From contig JADKCF010000044.1 of assembly GCA_016714765.1 (NCBI GenBank), positions 1 through 64,000 on the forward strand: DNA of 64,000 nt, in the 5' to 3' direction. Position numbers and translations under genes: made by a program. Shown piece by piece: positions 42,501 through 51,778 of this stretch (positions are counted from its first letter, which is position 1; every line of letters starts with the position of its first letter). Under the pieces are notes generated by a model. That model did no database searches and was not told the DNA's origin. It saw nothing but the letters and a program-made list of their open reading frames with translations. Origin of the DNA: Saprospiraceae bacterium (GTDB lineage Bacteria; Bacteroidota; Bacteroidia; Chitinophagales; Saprospiraceae).

Positions 42501-43469
42501 AAGGAAGAATTTACGACTGTTGTCGCTAAAACCTTACCGACTGGTATACCTGTGACATGGGAAAAAGATAGCGTTGTTTTCAGTACACAGGCTTCTGTAA
42601 ATATTAGTGAACCAGGAACCTACACGCTGGATGTCATCAACCCTGCCAATGGATGCAAAGATGTCATGTCGATCATGATAACCCAACAGCCGAATCCTGA
42701 CAGCATCTTTTATACTGTCATGCAACCGCTTTGTTTCGGCGATCAGGGAGGGCTTGTATGGAGTTCGGTCGAAGGAGGGACTAGTCCATACGTTATGAAA
42801 GTGGGTAATGAGATATTGAAACCGGGGATTAATTATAAATTGGACAGTGGTAGTTATATACTCAGTGTAACAGATGCTAACGGATGTACTGTTCAATCAA
42901 AGTTTACCCTTGAACAAACTTATGATTTTAATGTGAATGCAGGAAAAGATACCACTATTTTAAGGAATACCAGTCATCAGTTACAGGCTTTTTCAGATTT
43001 GGATTGGACAGACGTAAGTTCTATATCATGGACACCTGCCTCTAGCTTGAGTTGTAATGATTGCCGTGAGCCTATAGCAAGTCCGGCTGAGGATACCGAA
43101 TACTACATCACTCTATCAGATAAAAATGGATGTGTCCGAAGTGACAGTATATGGGTCCGATTAAAATTGGTCAAAGGCTATGATGCGCCCAATATTATAA
43201 TTCCTGGCAGCCTTTCGGGCAACAGTCATTTTACGATATATCCTGTGTTGGGATCAATAGAAAGCATCTTGTCCTTGCGCATTTTTGACAGATGGGGAAG
43301 CATGGTTTTTGCCACTAACGATATACCGGCAGGACAATCTTTATTGGGCTGGGATGGCACCAGAGCAGGCAAGAATCTTCAGCCGGATGTATATGTCTGG
43401 GTTGCGGAGATTATGTATCTCGATAAAACAAAAGAAATAGCCAAAGGCGATGTGACGATTATAAAATAA
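39555..43469 (+). CDS. Large secreted T9SS type B surface protein interrupted by an in-frame TAA
   Basis: The reading frame runs from ATG 39555 to 43469 (1,305 codons) with a single TAA at 41997-41999. Both sides are in the same frame, and coding sense continues at once after the stop (NTAKPVFSAYASELSCKS). A signal peptide (about residues 1-21, ending NIYCQN) precedes a PKD/Ig-like domain (25-95) and a jelly-roll-like, carbohydrate-binding-type domain (about 95-265: NLIVNGDFSNGNTGF, NDFALDDLFFG). About ten cysteine-containing Ig-like repeats follow, each with a DSLDC/SLSCK-type start and a SNGCK-type end, then one SprB-like repeat near 42720-42900. The C-terminal sorting domain of gliding-motility type has LRIFDRWGSMVF and DVYVWVAEI. 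A stop-truncated product would lose the sorting domain and could not be anchored. This may be a sequencing error, a recent nonsense mutation or readthrough. Confidence 0.82.
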
Positions 43470-43700
43470 CATAAAACGGTGAAATCTATTGACTAAATCA
43501 CGGGTTAAAATGATTGCTCGGATAACACAGATTTTTTGTGGTGCAGTAGAGTTTTTCATTGTACTTTTAAACTTTTAGTATTATGACACAAACTAAAATC
43601 CTTTGAAACCATAAATCCGTCTCATCTGTGATTCTGACAAAAGGAATTCAATCAAGGAAAAGGATATTTTTTCAAATTAATCAATTAAAGAAAAAGGAGG

Positions 43701-43734
43701 TTGTTTTTAATATCCGCTCTTAATCGTACCTTTG
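43701..43734 (+). promoter_or_regulatory. Candidate promoter of aspS
   Basis: TTG at 43701-43703 and TACCTTTG at 43727-43734 are spaced 23 bp and end 31 bp before the aspS ATG. The preceding 43470-43700 has no gene; it contains a loose inverted pair (CACAGATTT near 43529 and ATCTGTG near 43625). Confidence 0.5.
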
Positions 43735-43765
43735 CACCCAAATTTGTTTAAAAAATATCAGCTAT

Positions 43766-45535
43766 ATGTACAGAAGTCATCATTGTGGAGCCTTAAGAAT
43801 GTCGAACATAGGCGAAAAAGTAACTATTTCAGGATGGGTTCAAAAAGGGCGTGACCTCGGTGGACTAACCTTTGTGGATATCAGGGATAGGTATGGCGTG
43901 ACCCAATTGGTTTTCAATATGGATGAAAACCCGGAACTTTGCACACAAGCCAGAAAACTGGGTAGAGAGTTTGTCGTCCAGGCTACAGGTATCGTACGCG
44001 AGCGATCCAGCAAAAATGCCAATAGAGCTACAGGAGATATCGAAATAGAGGTCACCGATCTGGCCGTGCTTAATGAGTCTAAAACACCGCCATTCACCAT
44101 TGAAGATGAGACTGATGGTGGTGATGACCTTCGAATGAAGTACAGGTACTTAGATATCAGACGTACTCCTGTTCAAAACAATATTATATTCAGATCAAAA
44201 CTGGCTATAGAGACCAGAAAATACCTGGATGGGCAGGGATTTATAGAAGTGGAGACGCCTTTTTTAATCAAAAGTACACCTGAAGGAGCAAGAGATTTTG
44301 TAGTACCAAGCCGACTCAACCAGGGTCAGTTTTATGCATTACCGCAGTCGCCACAGACATTCAAGCAAATACTCATGGTAGCAGGGATAGACAAGTATTT
44401 TCAGATAGTCAAGTGTTTTAGAGATGAAGACTTACGTGCTGATCGACAGCCGGAGTTTACACAGATAGACTGTGAAATGTCGTTTGTACACATCGAAGAT
44501 ATATTGAATACTTTTGAGGGTCTGGCAAGGCATTTGTTTTTACAGACTTTACATATTGATTTAGGCGATTTTCCACGTATGTCATATGACGATGCTTTGC
44601 GTTTGTATGGCTCTGACAAACCAGATTTAAGATTCGGCATGCAGTTTGTGGAGATGAATGATTTTACCAAGGGTAAAGGCTTCAGCATATTTGATGAGGC
44701 AGAATTGGTAGTAGGTATTTGTGCTAAAGGTATTGCAGAGTCCTATAGCAACAAAGATATGAAAGACCTTACAGAATGGCTGCAAAGGCCGCAAATAGGT
44801 GCAAAAGGTTTGGTCTATGTCAAGTATCAAGATGATGGAAGCATCAAATCGACTGTAGGAAAGTTTTATACTGATGAAGAGTTGAAGCAATGGGCAGAAA
44901 AATTTGGTGCCGAAAAAGGAGATGTTATATTTGTATTGAGTGGTGAGGCAGAAAAAACTCGAAAACAACTCAATGAGCTAAGGTTGGAACTAGGCAAAAA
45001 ATTAGGACTCATCCAGGCAGGAGATTTTAAGCCTTTGTGGGTTTTGGATTTCCCATTGCTGGAATGGGACGAAGAGGCAGGAAGATTCCATGCAATGCAC
45101 CATCCCTTTACTTCTCCCAAAAAAGCGGACATACCGCGTATGCTCAATGGCGATCACGAAACTATGAAGAGTCTCAAAGCTGATGCTTATGACTTGGTCA
45201 TCAATGGTGCAGAGATAGGCGGAGGATCCATCAGAATCCATGATCGTGCACTTCAGTCCAGAAACTTTGATTTGCTGGGATTTACAAAAGAAGAGGCGGA
45301 AGCACAATTTGGATTCTTGCTTGGTGCTTTTGAGTATGGAGCGCCCCCACATGGAGGGTTAGCTTTCGGATTTGACAGACTTTGTGCAGTGATGAATGGT
45401 CAGTCGTCTATACGAGACTTTATAGCCTTCCCTAAAAATAATCAAGGTCGAGATATGATGATAGATGCACCATCAGCTATACATGATACCCAGTTAAAAG
45501 AACTTTGTCTGGAAGTAAACGTGGAAAAAATGTAA
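43766..45535 (+). CDS. aspS: Aspartate--tRNA ligase
   Basis: A 589-aa class IIb aminoacyl-tRNA synthetase charging tRNA-Asp. The N-terminal OB-fold anticodon-binding domain (about 1-110) shows ISGWVQKGRDLGGLTFVDIRDRYG. The catalytic core has motif 1 around EVETPFLIKSTPEGARDFVVPSR, the QSPQTFKQ flipping loop, motif 2 FRDEDLRADRQPEFTQIDCEMSF and motif 3 GGLAFGFDRL. The bacterial GAD insertion domain lies at about 290-420. Length matches bacterial AspRS (about 585-590 aa). Whether it is discriminating or also charges tRNA-Asn is uncertain, but asnS at 55806 makes a non-discriminating role unnecessary for Asn-tRNA. Confidence 0.96.
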   Translation: MYRSHHCGALRMSNIGEKVTISGWVQKGRDLGGLTFVDIRDRYGVTQLVFNMDENPELCTQARKLGREFVVQATGIVRERSSKNANRATGDIEIEVTDLAVLNESKTPPFTIEDETDGGDDLRMKYRYLDIRRTPVQNNIIFRSKLAIETRKYLDGQGFIEVETPFLIKSTPEGARDFVVPSRLNQGQFYALPQSPQTFKQILMVAGIDKYFQIVKCFRDEDLRADRQPEFTQIDCEMSFVHIEDILNTFEGLARHLFLQTLHIDLGDFPRMSYDDALRLYGSDKPDLRFGMQFVEMNDFTKGKGFSIFDEAELVVGICAKGIAESYSNKDMKDLTEWLQRPQIGAKGLVYVKYQDDGSIKSTVGKFYTDEELKQWAEKFGAEKGDVIFVLSGEAEKTRKQLNELRLELGKKLGLIQAGDFKPLWVLDFPLLEWDEEAGRFHAMHHPFTSPKKADIPRMLNGDHETMKSLKADAYDLVINGAEIGGGSIRIHDRALQSRNFDLLGFTKEEAEAQFGFLLGAFEYGAPPHGGLAFGFDRLCAVMNGQSSIRDFIAFPKNNQGRDMMIDAPSAIHDTQLKELCLEVNVEKM

Positions 45536-45539
45536 TACA

Positions 45540-45578
45540 ATAGTCAAGTGATAGCATTCCAGGGTATCACTTGACTAT
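45540..45578. terminator. Bidirectional terminator between aspS and the DUF4143 ATPase gene
   Basis: A perfect 14-bp stem (45540-45553 with 45565-45578) encloses an 11-nt loop. It begins 5 bp after the aspS stop and overlaps the last codons of the convergent ATPase gene, so it can serve both. No long T tract follows on the plus side. Confidence 0.65.
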
Positions 45579-46695
45579 CATTTCGTATTTGTGATTCTGT
45601 GCCGCCATAAATCAAATTTTGAGAGAGATTCTGTACTCCGGATATTTTGCTAAAGTACTCTAGACCTTCGAACATATTACTACTCAAAGTAGAACTAGCC
45701 TTGATTTCATACGTCTTTAGTTGATCGTTTTCTTCGCTCAGTAGATCTATCTCATGTCCATGTGAGTCTCGCCAAAAATAAAACTCCTTCAATGTGTTTT
45801 GATGGTAGTTTTGTTTGACTAAATCAGAAACTACCATATTCTCAAATAATTGTCGCCAAATAGAAGAAATAGGAGAGACATCCCCGTTTCTTACTCCCGA
45901 TAAGTAACTGAGTAATCCTGTATCATAGAAGTATAGTTTAGGACTTTTGATGAGCCGTTTGTTATAGTTTTTATAATATGGCGGCAACAGATAGACAATA
46001 AAACTAGCCTCTAATAATGATATCCAAGATCTGGCAGTAGTATGGCTGATAGATGCATCCTTGGCCAACTCACTCAAGTTTAAAATATTTCCGGCTCTAA
46101 GGGCACACAATTTTAGAAAAGTACTAAAAATCCGATTGTTCTGTATATTAACCAACTGACTGATATCTCGTTTTATATAAGTAGTCAGATAGTTGTAGTA
46201 ATATCTGTCCGGGTGCAGTTTTCTATCATAAATCGCCGGATAAAATCCTTTGGTCATCACTTCGGGCAAACTTTCTGGTAACCATTTTGCGGCTTTCATT
46301 TCGCTCATATCTAGAGGAAACAATCTAAAGACTGACACTCGACCTGCAAGACTTTGTGTTATATTTTCTAGTAATTGAAAGTTTTGAGATCCAGAAAGAA
46401 TGAACTGACCCATCACTTTGTTGCGGTCGACAATGCCCTGAAGATAGGAAAATAATACTGGAACATTTTGGACCTCATCAAATATAATCTTATCATTATA
46501 TTTTTGCAAAAAACCCTTAGTATCCCGAGTTGCAAACTCCCTGAGATCAGGATCCTCCAACGATAAATACGTATATTCTGGAAAATGTGTACTCAATAGC
46601 CTTGTTTTACCTGATTGTCTTGGACCCGTCAGAGCTATGATTGGATAACCCAATAGTTCTATTTTGATTTTAGCTATTAAATTTCGATGAAGCAT
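45544..46695 (-). CDS. AAA_14/DUF4143 family ATP-binding protein
   Basis: A 383-aa protein of a widespread prokaryotic STAND-like ATPase family with unknown cellular role. The N-terminal AAA_14 domain has Walker A ALTGPRQSGKTRLL (about residues 19-32), Walker B KIIFDEVQNVP, sensor FILSGSQNFQLL and SLAGRV. The DUF4143 C-terminal part has a winged-helix-like segment (LNLSELAKDASISHTTARSWI) and a restriction-nuclease-like end (EFYFWRDSHGHEIDLL, KTYEIKAS) resembling the D...ExK pattern, which may be non-catalytic. The gene stands alone. It ends against the aspS terminator, and its upstream region holds an unusual array of 15-bp direct repeats (46733-47169) that could bind it or another regulator. 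Confidence 0.85.
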   Translation of the reverse strand: MLHRNLIAKIKIELLGYPIIALTGPRQSGKTRLLSTHFPEYTYLSLEDPDLREFATRDTKGFLQKYNDKIIFDEVQNVPVLFSYLQGIVDRNKVMGQFILSGSQNFQLLENITQSLAGRVSVFRLFPLDMSEMKAAKWLPESLPEVMTKGFYPAIYDRKLHPDRYYYNYLTTYIKRDISQLVNIQNNRIFSTFLKLCALRAGNILNLSELAKDASISHTTARSWISLLEASFIVYLLPPYYKNYNKRLIKSPKLYFYDTGLLSYLSGVRNGDVSPISSIWRQLFENMVVSDLVKQNYHQNTLKEFYFWRDSHGHEIDLLSEENDQLKTYEIKASSTLSSNMFEGLEYFSKISGVQNLSQNLIYGGTESQIRNDSQVIPWNAIT

Positions 46696-46732
46696 AAATG
46701 CTGATTTTCAATGACAAAAGTATAAATATTTT

Positions 46733-47169
46733 CAATTTACACAAATATTAAATTCAATCTGCACAGAAAAAATATTCAATTTACACAGAAAAAATATCTA
46801 ATCTGCACAAAAATTGTGTGAAATATTTATGATTATTACCTCAATACGAATATCTTGATTTTCGGATGAGGTAAGCTCGATTTTAATTCTTTACAAAATA
46901 TGTTGTAATATGCTGTAAATTAGCGTTTTAAATAAAAAATAGTTCGATTTATTTTCAATTTGCACAAAAAATAAATTCAATTTGCACAAATAATAAATTC
47001 AATCTGCACAAAAATGGTATTGTTTTTTAAAAGTTAAACTTGTATGGTTTTTTAGATTTGGTTAACTGTATTTAATCAGTATAATAAGCGTGTTTTTAAG
47101 TAAATTTATATTCAATTTACACAAATATTAAATTCAATCTGCACAAATTAAATTTTCAATCTGCACAAA
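46733..47169. repeat. Three clusters of short direct repeats (about 10 copies, consensus TTCAATYTRCACARA)
   Basis: Copies start at about 46733, 46755, 46777 and 46797 (cluster 1); 46954, 46976 and 46998 (cluster 2); and 47111, 47133 and 47155 (cluster 3). Spacing inside clusters is about 22 bp, roughly two helical turns. Each copy has TTCAAT, then CTG or TTG or TTA, then CACA(A/G)A; the fourth begins TCTAAT-like. All have the same orientation. The intervals between copies are AT-rich and not conserved as long spacers. The clusters fill the 608-bp gap between the ATPase gene (minus strand) and hisS (plus strand), where no gene is visible. A regulator-binding or iteron-like role is an inference. 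Confidence 0.85.
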
Positions 47170-47252
47170 TTAAAAAATGAATATACCCTATTTCTATTTC
47201 GTATGTTTGTAATTTATACACCATGCCAAACCTTCCATTCATTTAGAAGTAG

Positions 47253-47260
47253 TATCTTTG
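47253..47260 (+). promoter_or_regulatory. Candidate -7 box of hisS
   Basis: TATCTTTG fits TAnnTTTG and lies 43 bp before the hisS ATG at 47304. No clear -33 TTG is at the expected distance. Confidence 0.4.
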
Positions 47261-47303
47261 CTCTCCATTGTTCATCAAAAAAGACAATACCAGATATCTC
47301 AAT

Positions 47304-48658
47304 ATGTCATCCAAACCATCCATTCCGAAAGGTACCAGAGATTTTTTGCCGTCACAGGTCATCAAGCGCAAATATATTTTTAATACTATAGAGTCGGTAT
47401 TCAAAACCTTTGGTTACCTGCCCATAGAAACTCCCACCATGGAAAATCTCTCCACACTTACAGGCAAATATGGTGAAGAAGGAGATAGGTTGCTTTTTAA
47501 GGTTCTCAATAATGGAGATTTTTTGGCAGATGTCAATGCAGAAAACTTAGCCAATAAAGAATCCTATAAAGTCATCTCACAAATTTCCAAACGCGGCCTT
47601 AGGTATGATTTGACCGTACCTTTTGCCCGATTTGTGGTGATGAACCAAAACGAAATTTCGCTTCCATTTAAAAGGTATCAGATACAACAAGTTTGGCGTG
47701 CAGACAGACCTCAACGAGGCAGGTATCAGGAGTTTTATCAGTGTGATGTCGATGTAGTAGGTTCTGATTCTTTGATGTATGAAGCGGAGTTAATACAGAT
47801 TTATGCGGATGTATTTAAGAAACTAAATATGAAAGTCCGGATTCTCATCAATAACCGAAAGGTGCTCTTTGGCCTGGCGGAAGCTGCCGGGATCACAGAC
47901 AAGTTTATGGAGATGACGATAGCCATAGATAAGCTGGATAAAATAGGTAATGATGGTGTCATCAAAGAAATGATGGACCGGGATATCACCAGGGAGCAGG
48001 CACAAAAAGTATTGACTTTACTTGGTATAAGTGATCTTGCTTCACTAAAAACTGCTTTTGCAGGACTGCAAGAGGGTACCAAAGGTATCGAAGAAATACA
48101 AACTGTGTTGAATTATCTCGATGGTAGTGTCGCCGAATTGCATTTTGACATCAGTCTGGCCCGTGGGCTTAATTACTATACTGGTTGTATTTTTGAAGTC
48201 AAAGTGGATACTGCTGTTTACCCTGGATTCAGTATGGGTAGCATTGGCGGTGGTGGCAGATATGACAATCTGACCGGTGTTTTTGGACTAAGCGGTGTCT
48301 CAGGCGTCGGTGTCTCTTTCGGGGCAGAGCGTATATATGATGTGATGGAAGAGTTACATCTTTTTCCAGCAGATGTTCACAAGGACATCGAAGTATTGTT
48401 TGTAGCTTTGGATGAAGCAAGCCATCAATATGCTTTCAGACTGGGGGCAGACCTGCGAAAAAGTGGTATAGCCTGCGATATTTACCCGGAACCTGCCAAG
48501 ATGAAAAAGCAAATGTCTTATGCCAATGCCAGGAATGTACCTTATGTTGCTATCATTGGAGAGTCAGAAAGACTGGAGTCTCAAGTCAGTTTAAAAACAT
48601 GGTCACAGGGGAGCAGCGGGATGTGATGGCAAATGATTTATTACTTCAGTTTACATAA
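47304..48658 (+). CDS. hisS: Histidine--tRNA ligase (frameshift near the 3' end)
   Basis: About 451 aa after repair; class II synthetase charging tRNA-His. ATG 47304 gives MSSKPSIPKGTRDFLP, the family start; an ATG at 47268 would add 12 unrelated residues. Motifs: RYDLTVPFARFVV, the QIQQVWRADRPQRGRYQEFYQCDVDVVG segment (motif 2), ARGLNYYTGCIFEV, and GGGGRYDNL near motif 3. The anticodon-binding domain is at about 345-445. As given, the frame stops at 48626 after SLKTWSQGSSGM. One more A in the A5 run at 48593-48597 gives SLKNMVTGEQRDVMANDL and a stop at 48656-48658, three bases before gatA. I annotate that end. Confidence 0.93.
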
Positions 48659-48660
48659 CG

Positions 48661-50073
48661 ATGGAAAATTTTTCATTAGATCAATTACAGCAGCAATTAC
48701 TGAGAGGGACTTTGAGTTGCGAAAGACTTGTACTTTATTACCTTCAGAATATTGTCAACACTCAAGAACTCAATGCTTACGTGGAAGTATATGCCGACGA
48801 GGCGATGGACTATGCAAAGGCACTGGATATCAAAATCAAAAATCAGCCCGAATCATTGGGAAAGCTGTTTGGTTGTGTACTTTCTGTCAAAGACCTGATC
48901 GTACACAAAGACCATAAAGTCAGTGCCGGGTCTGCCATTTTAAGTGGATTTGAAAGTCAGTTTACTGCTTCTGCTCTAGATGCAGTATTGAAAGAAGATG
49001 CCATCATCATCGGACGTACCAATTGTGATGAATTCGGTATGGGGTCCGATAATACCAACAGTCATTTTGGTCCTGTCAGAAACAAAATCGACAAGTCAAA
49101 GATATCAGGAGGGTCAAGTGGAGGAGCTGCCGTCTCTGTACAGGCAGACACCTGTCTTGTGGCATTGGGCACAGATACGGGCGGTTCGGTCCGACAACCG
49201 GCAGCCATGTGTGGAGTAATAGGATTTAAGCCCAGTTATGGACTTGTGTCCCGGTTTGGATTGGTAGCTTATGCGTCATCTTTTGATCAGCTTGGGATCA
49301 TTGGGCGCCATGTCTCAGATATTGACAAAGTGATGAGTATAGTGTCCATATATGATGAAAACGATGCGACAATGTACTCAGATGGGCTATATTCAGAACA
49401 GGAAGCCATAAAAAAAACGTCATACCGAATAGCCTATTTTGATCAGGCGGTGCATACAGATGGCATTCAGGCAGAAGTCTACGATGCTTTTAATAATTCA
49501 GTAGATAAACTCCGCTCTATGGGGCATGAGGTAAATAAAATTGGGTTTGATTATCTGGAGTATCTTGTTCCATGTTACTACATATTGACGACAGCAGAAG
49601 CATCCTCCAACCTCAGTCGTTATGACGGAATACGATATGGATATCGGTCACCCAAGGCTAAAACACTCCAGGATGTATATACTATGTCCAGATCAGAAGG
49701 CTTCGGAAAGGAGGTGAAAAAAAGGATTATGCTGGGCTCTTTTGTATTAAGTGAGGCATATTATGATGCCTACTTCTCTAAAGCTCAACAAGTGCGACAG
49801 CTCATCCGTCAGAAGATGGATGAAATTTTCGAAAACTATGATTTTATAATACTTCCAACGTCCCCGGTTGTGGCATGGGATATAGATCAAAAGCCAAGCG
49901 ACCCGCTGGCTATGTATATGGCGGATATATATACAGTGCTTGCCAGCCTTACAGGTATGCCTGCAGTCTCAGTCCCCAATGGCAATAATTCTGATAATTT
50001 GCCGTTTGGTATACAGGTACTGGCAGGAACAAAAAAAGATAAAAATTTACTCCTGTTTGCAGGGCAAATTTAA
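48661..50073 (+). CDS. gatA: Aspartyl/glutamyl-tRNA(Asn/Gln) amidotransferase subunit A
   Basis: A 470-aa amidase-signature enzyme that releases ammonia from glutamine for GatB-catalysed transamidation of misacylated Glu-tRNA-Gln or Asp-tRNA-Asn. The Ser-cisSer-Lys triad is visible: K in CVLSVKDLI, the cis-Ser in SGGSSGGAAV, and the nucleophile in ALGTDTGGSVRQPAA. GFKPSYGLVSRFGLVAYASS follows. Length is close to the family norm of about 480. The ATG is three bases after the repaired hisS stop, so the two are probably cotranscribed. gatB and gatC are not in this window. With asnS present, a role in Gln-tRNA formation is the more likely one. Confidence 0.94.
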   Translation: MENFSLDQLQQQLLRGTLSCERLVLYYLQNIVNTQELNAYVEVYADEAMDYAKALDIKIKNQPESLGKLFGCVLSVKDLIVHKDHKVSAGSAILSGFESQFTASALDAVLKEDAIIIGRTNCDEFGMGSDNTNSHFGPVRNKIDKSKISGGSSGGAAVSVQADTCLVALGTDTGGSVRQPAAMCGVIGFKPSYGLVSRFGLVAYASSFDQLGIIGRHVSDIDKVMSIVSIYDENDATMYSDGLYSEQEAIKKTSYRIAYFDQAVHTDGIQAEVYDAFNNSVDKLRSMGHEVNKIGFDYLEYLVPCYYILTTAEASSNLSRYDGIRYGYRSPKAKTLQDVYTMSRSEGFGKEVKKRIMLGSFVLSEAYYDAYFSKAQQVRQLIRQKMDEIFENYDFIILPTSPVVAWDIDQKPSDPLAMYMADIYTVLASLTGMPAVSVPNGNNSDNLPFGIQVLAGTKKDKNLLLFAGQI

Positions 50074-50135
50074 TTTGGCAGTCGTATTGAGAAACAGTTA
50101 ATTACAGATAATAATTTGTTAACAAGTATATTTAC

Positions 50136-50166
50136 TTGACAATTTTTAAATTTTGTGCTATCTTTG
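50136..50166 (+). promoter_or_regulatory. Promoter of the lytic transglycosylase gene
   Basis: TTG at 50136-50138 and TATCTTTG at 50159-50166, 20 bp apart, are a textbook Bacteroidota -33/-7 pair. The leader to the ATG at 50267 is about 95 nt. This is the best promoter match in the window. Confidence 0.65.
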
Positions 50167-50266
50167 CACTCACGAAATTATTTACACGCAGTTTTGTGTT
50201 AAATTAGCACAAGTCTGATGATTAACTGGATTTTAAACCCAAATTAAAACCGTTTTAATTTTTACC

Positions 50267-51511
50267 ATGAACACATTTAAACTAATTACAAGGCGGCTTG
50301 TGATGGTTTGTTTTCTGACTTTTTTAATAACATTTTCAGTATTTGCCAAATCCCCCAATAATGCTGAAATCATTAAAAGAGTAGAAAACCTCAATACCAT
50401 CATTGATATTCGGGTTACTGACGAAGTAACAGAACAGGTACTTTCCTGGGTCGAAAAGCGGAGAAGAGATGCCGAAACCATCTTAGGCAGGACATCCCTT
50501 TATTTTCCAATGATCGAACAGGCACTTAGGGAAAAAAACCTTCCCGACGAACTGAAATACATAGCTGTAATCGAATCAAGTCTTTTGCCGGATGCAGAAT
50601 CCCACCAAGGTGCTTCGGGTGTCTGGCAATTCATGAAAGGTACAGGTGAGTTGTATGGTCTTAAGATAGACAAGCACATTGATGAAAGAAAAGATTTGGT
50701 AAAGTCTACTGACAAGGCACTGGACTATCTTAAGCTGCTTCATGAGGCTTACGGCAACTGGACATTGGCTCTGGCTGCATACAACTGCGGAACCGGAACC
50801 ATCAATAAGGCTATCAAAAAAGCTGGTGGAGAAACAGATTATTGGAAAATAACCGAATTTCTTCCTAAAGAAACGCAAAAGTACATTCCCAGATTTATAG
50901 CTGCTTCCTACCTGATGTCATATTATTACTTGCACGATTTGACTCCTGCTGAACCTTCTGATGACCTAAAGTACATTGTTTCTGTCAAAGTTTTTGAAAA
51001 GACGGAATTCAAAAAATTAAGCAAAGAATTGGAAATAGATATTGACCTGATTAGGTTTTTAAATCCAATGTATAGAAAAGATGTTATTCCGGGTTCTGAA
51101 GAAGGTAATTATATACTCACCCTTCCTGATGTAAAAATGTTTGCATATATAGATAAATATAATGCTGCTTCCAATATAGTAAGCAACCCGATTGCATTTG
51201 TGCGTAGACCTGAGCCCGCAGAAGTAGTAACAGAGGTACGTAAGAATGTATCTGTGGAATATATAAAAGAGCTGCATAAAACCCAGCTGGCAGTGCGTGA
51301 CAACCTTAAAGATAGCAGCCTATTAGCCAGATTGGGTGAAGACATGACCCTGGAAAATCAGCAATTAAAACTATATAAAATGAGAAAGAAGGAATCGCTG
51401 GCAGATGTAGCTGAAGCCCACAGAATACCTTTGGCAGATCTGATGACTATCAATAAAGTGAATGAAGAAAAAGGTCTTGCCCCCGGCAGTATTATCTATC
51501 TTTCAAAATAA
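50267..51511 (+). CDS. Membrane-bound lytic murein transglycosylase (SLT domain, MltD-like, with LysM-like C-terminus)
   Basis: A 414-aa envelope protein cleaving the MurNAc-GlcNAc bond in peptidoglycan. The signal peptide is about residues 1-27 (MNTFKLITRRLVMVCFLTF ... SVFAKS). The SLT/GH23 domain is at about 85-240, with catalytic E103 in AVIESSLLPDA, GASGVWQFMKGTGELYGL, and NWTLALAAYNCGTGTINKA. A bridge region (about 240-365) leads to a LysM-like repeat at the end (LYKMRKKESLADVAEAHRIPLADLMTINKVN), which would bind glycan strands. A single recognisable LysM is fewer than in classical MltD. The gene has its own promoter and terminator. Confidence 0.9.
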   Translation: MNTFKLITRRLVMVCFLTFLITFSVFAKSPNNAEIIKRVENLNTIIDIRVTDEVTEQVLSWVEKRRRDAETILGRTSLYFPMIEQALREKNLPDELKYIAVIESSLLPDAESHQGASGVWQFMKGTGELYGLKIDKHIDERKDLVKSTDKALDYLKLLHEAYGNWTLALAAYNCGTGTINKAIKKAGGETDYWKITEFLPKETQKYIPRFIAASYLMSYYYLHDLTPAEPSDDLKYIVSVKVFEKTEFKKLSKELEIDIDLIRFLNPMYRKDVIPGSEEGNYILTLPDVKMFAYIDKYNAASNIVSNPIAFVRRPEPAEVVTEVRKNVSVEYIKELHKTQLAVRDNLKDSSLLARLGEDMTLENQQLKLYKMRKKESLADVAEAHRIPLADLMTINKVNEEKGLAPGSIIYLSK

Positions 51512-51565
51512 CAACTGAAAGTCATCATTGTCCTCTAATAGTTGACGGATTAAAAATATTATGTA

Positions 51566-51600
51566 TCCTTGACGTCATACCTTGATGTCAGGGATTTTTT
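51566..51600 (+). terminator. Rho-independent terminator after the lytic transglycosylase
   Basis: A 12-bp stem with two G-T pairs (51566-51577 with 51583-51594) closes a 5-nt loop and is followed by six Ts (51595-51600). Confidence 0.85.
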
Positions 51601-51763
51601 ATAAACTTCATTTGGTATTTTTAAAACGTGTATAAATAAAAGATAAATAATGATTCATATGGTGTAATGCGCAGTAGCTTAGGTTTTTTGATTTATATGG
51701 TAAGAAAACAAGATGTGTATATCGTTTTTTATCATAATATTAGGACTACTCTAACATATTTTA

Positions 51764-51771
51764 TACCTTTG
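51764..51771 (+). promoter_or_regulatory. Candidate -7 box of sua5
   Basis: TACCTTTG lies 7 bp before the ATG at 51779, implying a very short or leaderless transcript if it is used. It matches the -7 consensus fully, but no -33 TTG is at the usual spacing. Confidence 0.35.
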
Positions 51772-51778
51772 TAGTATT

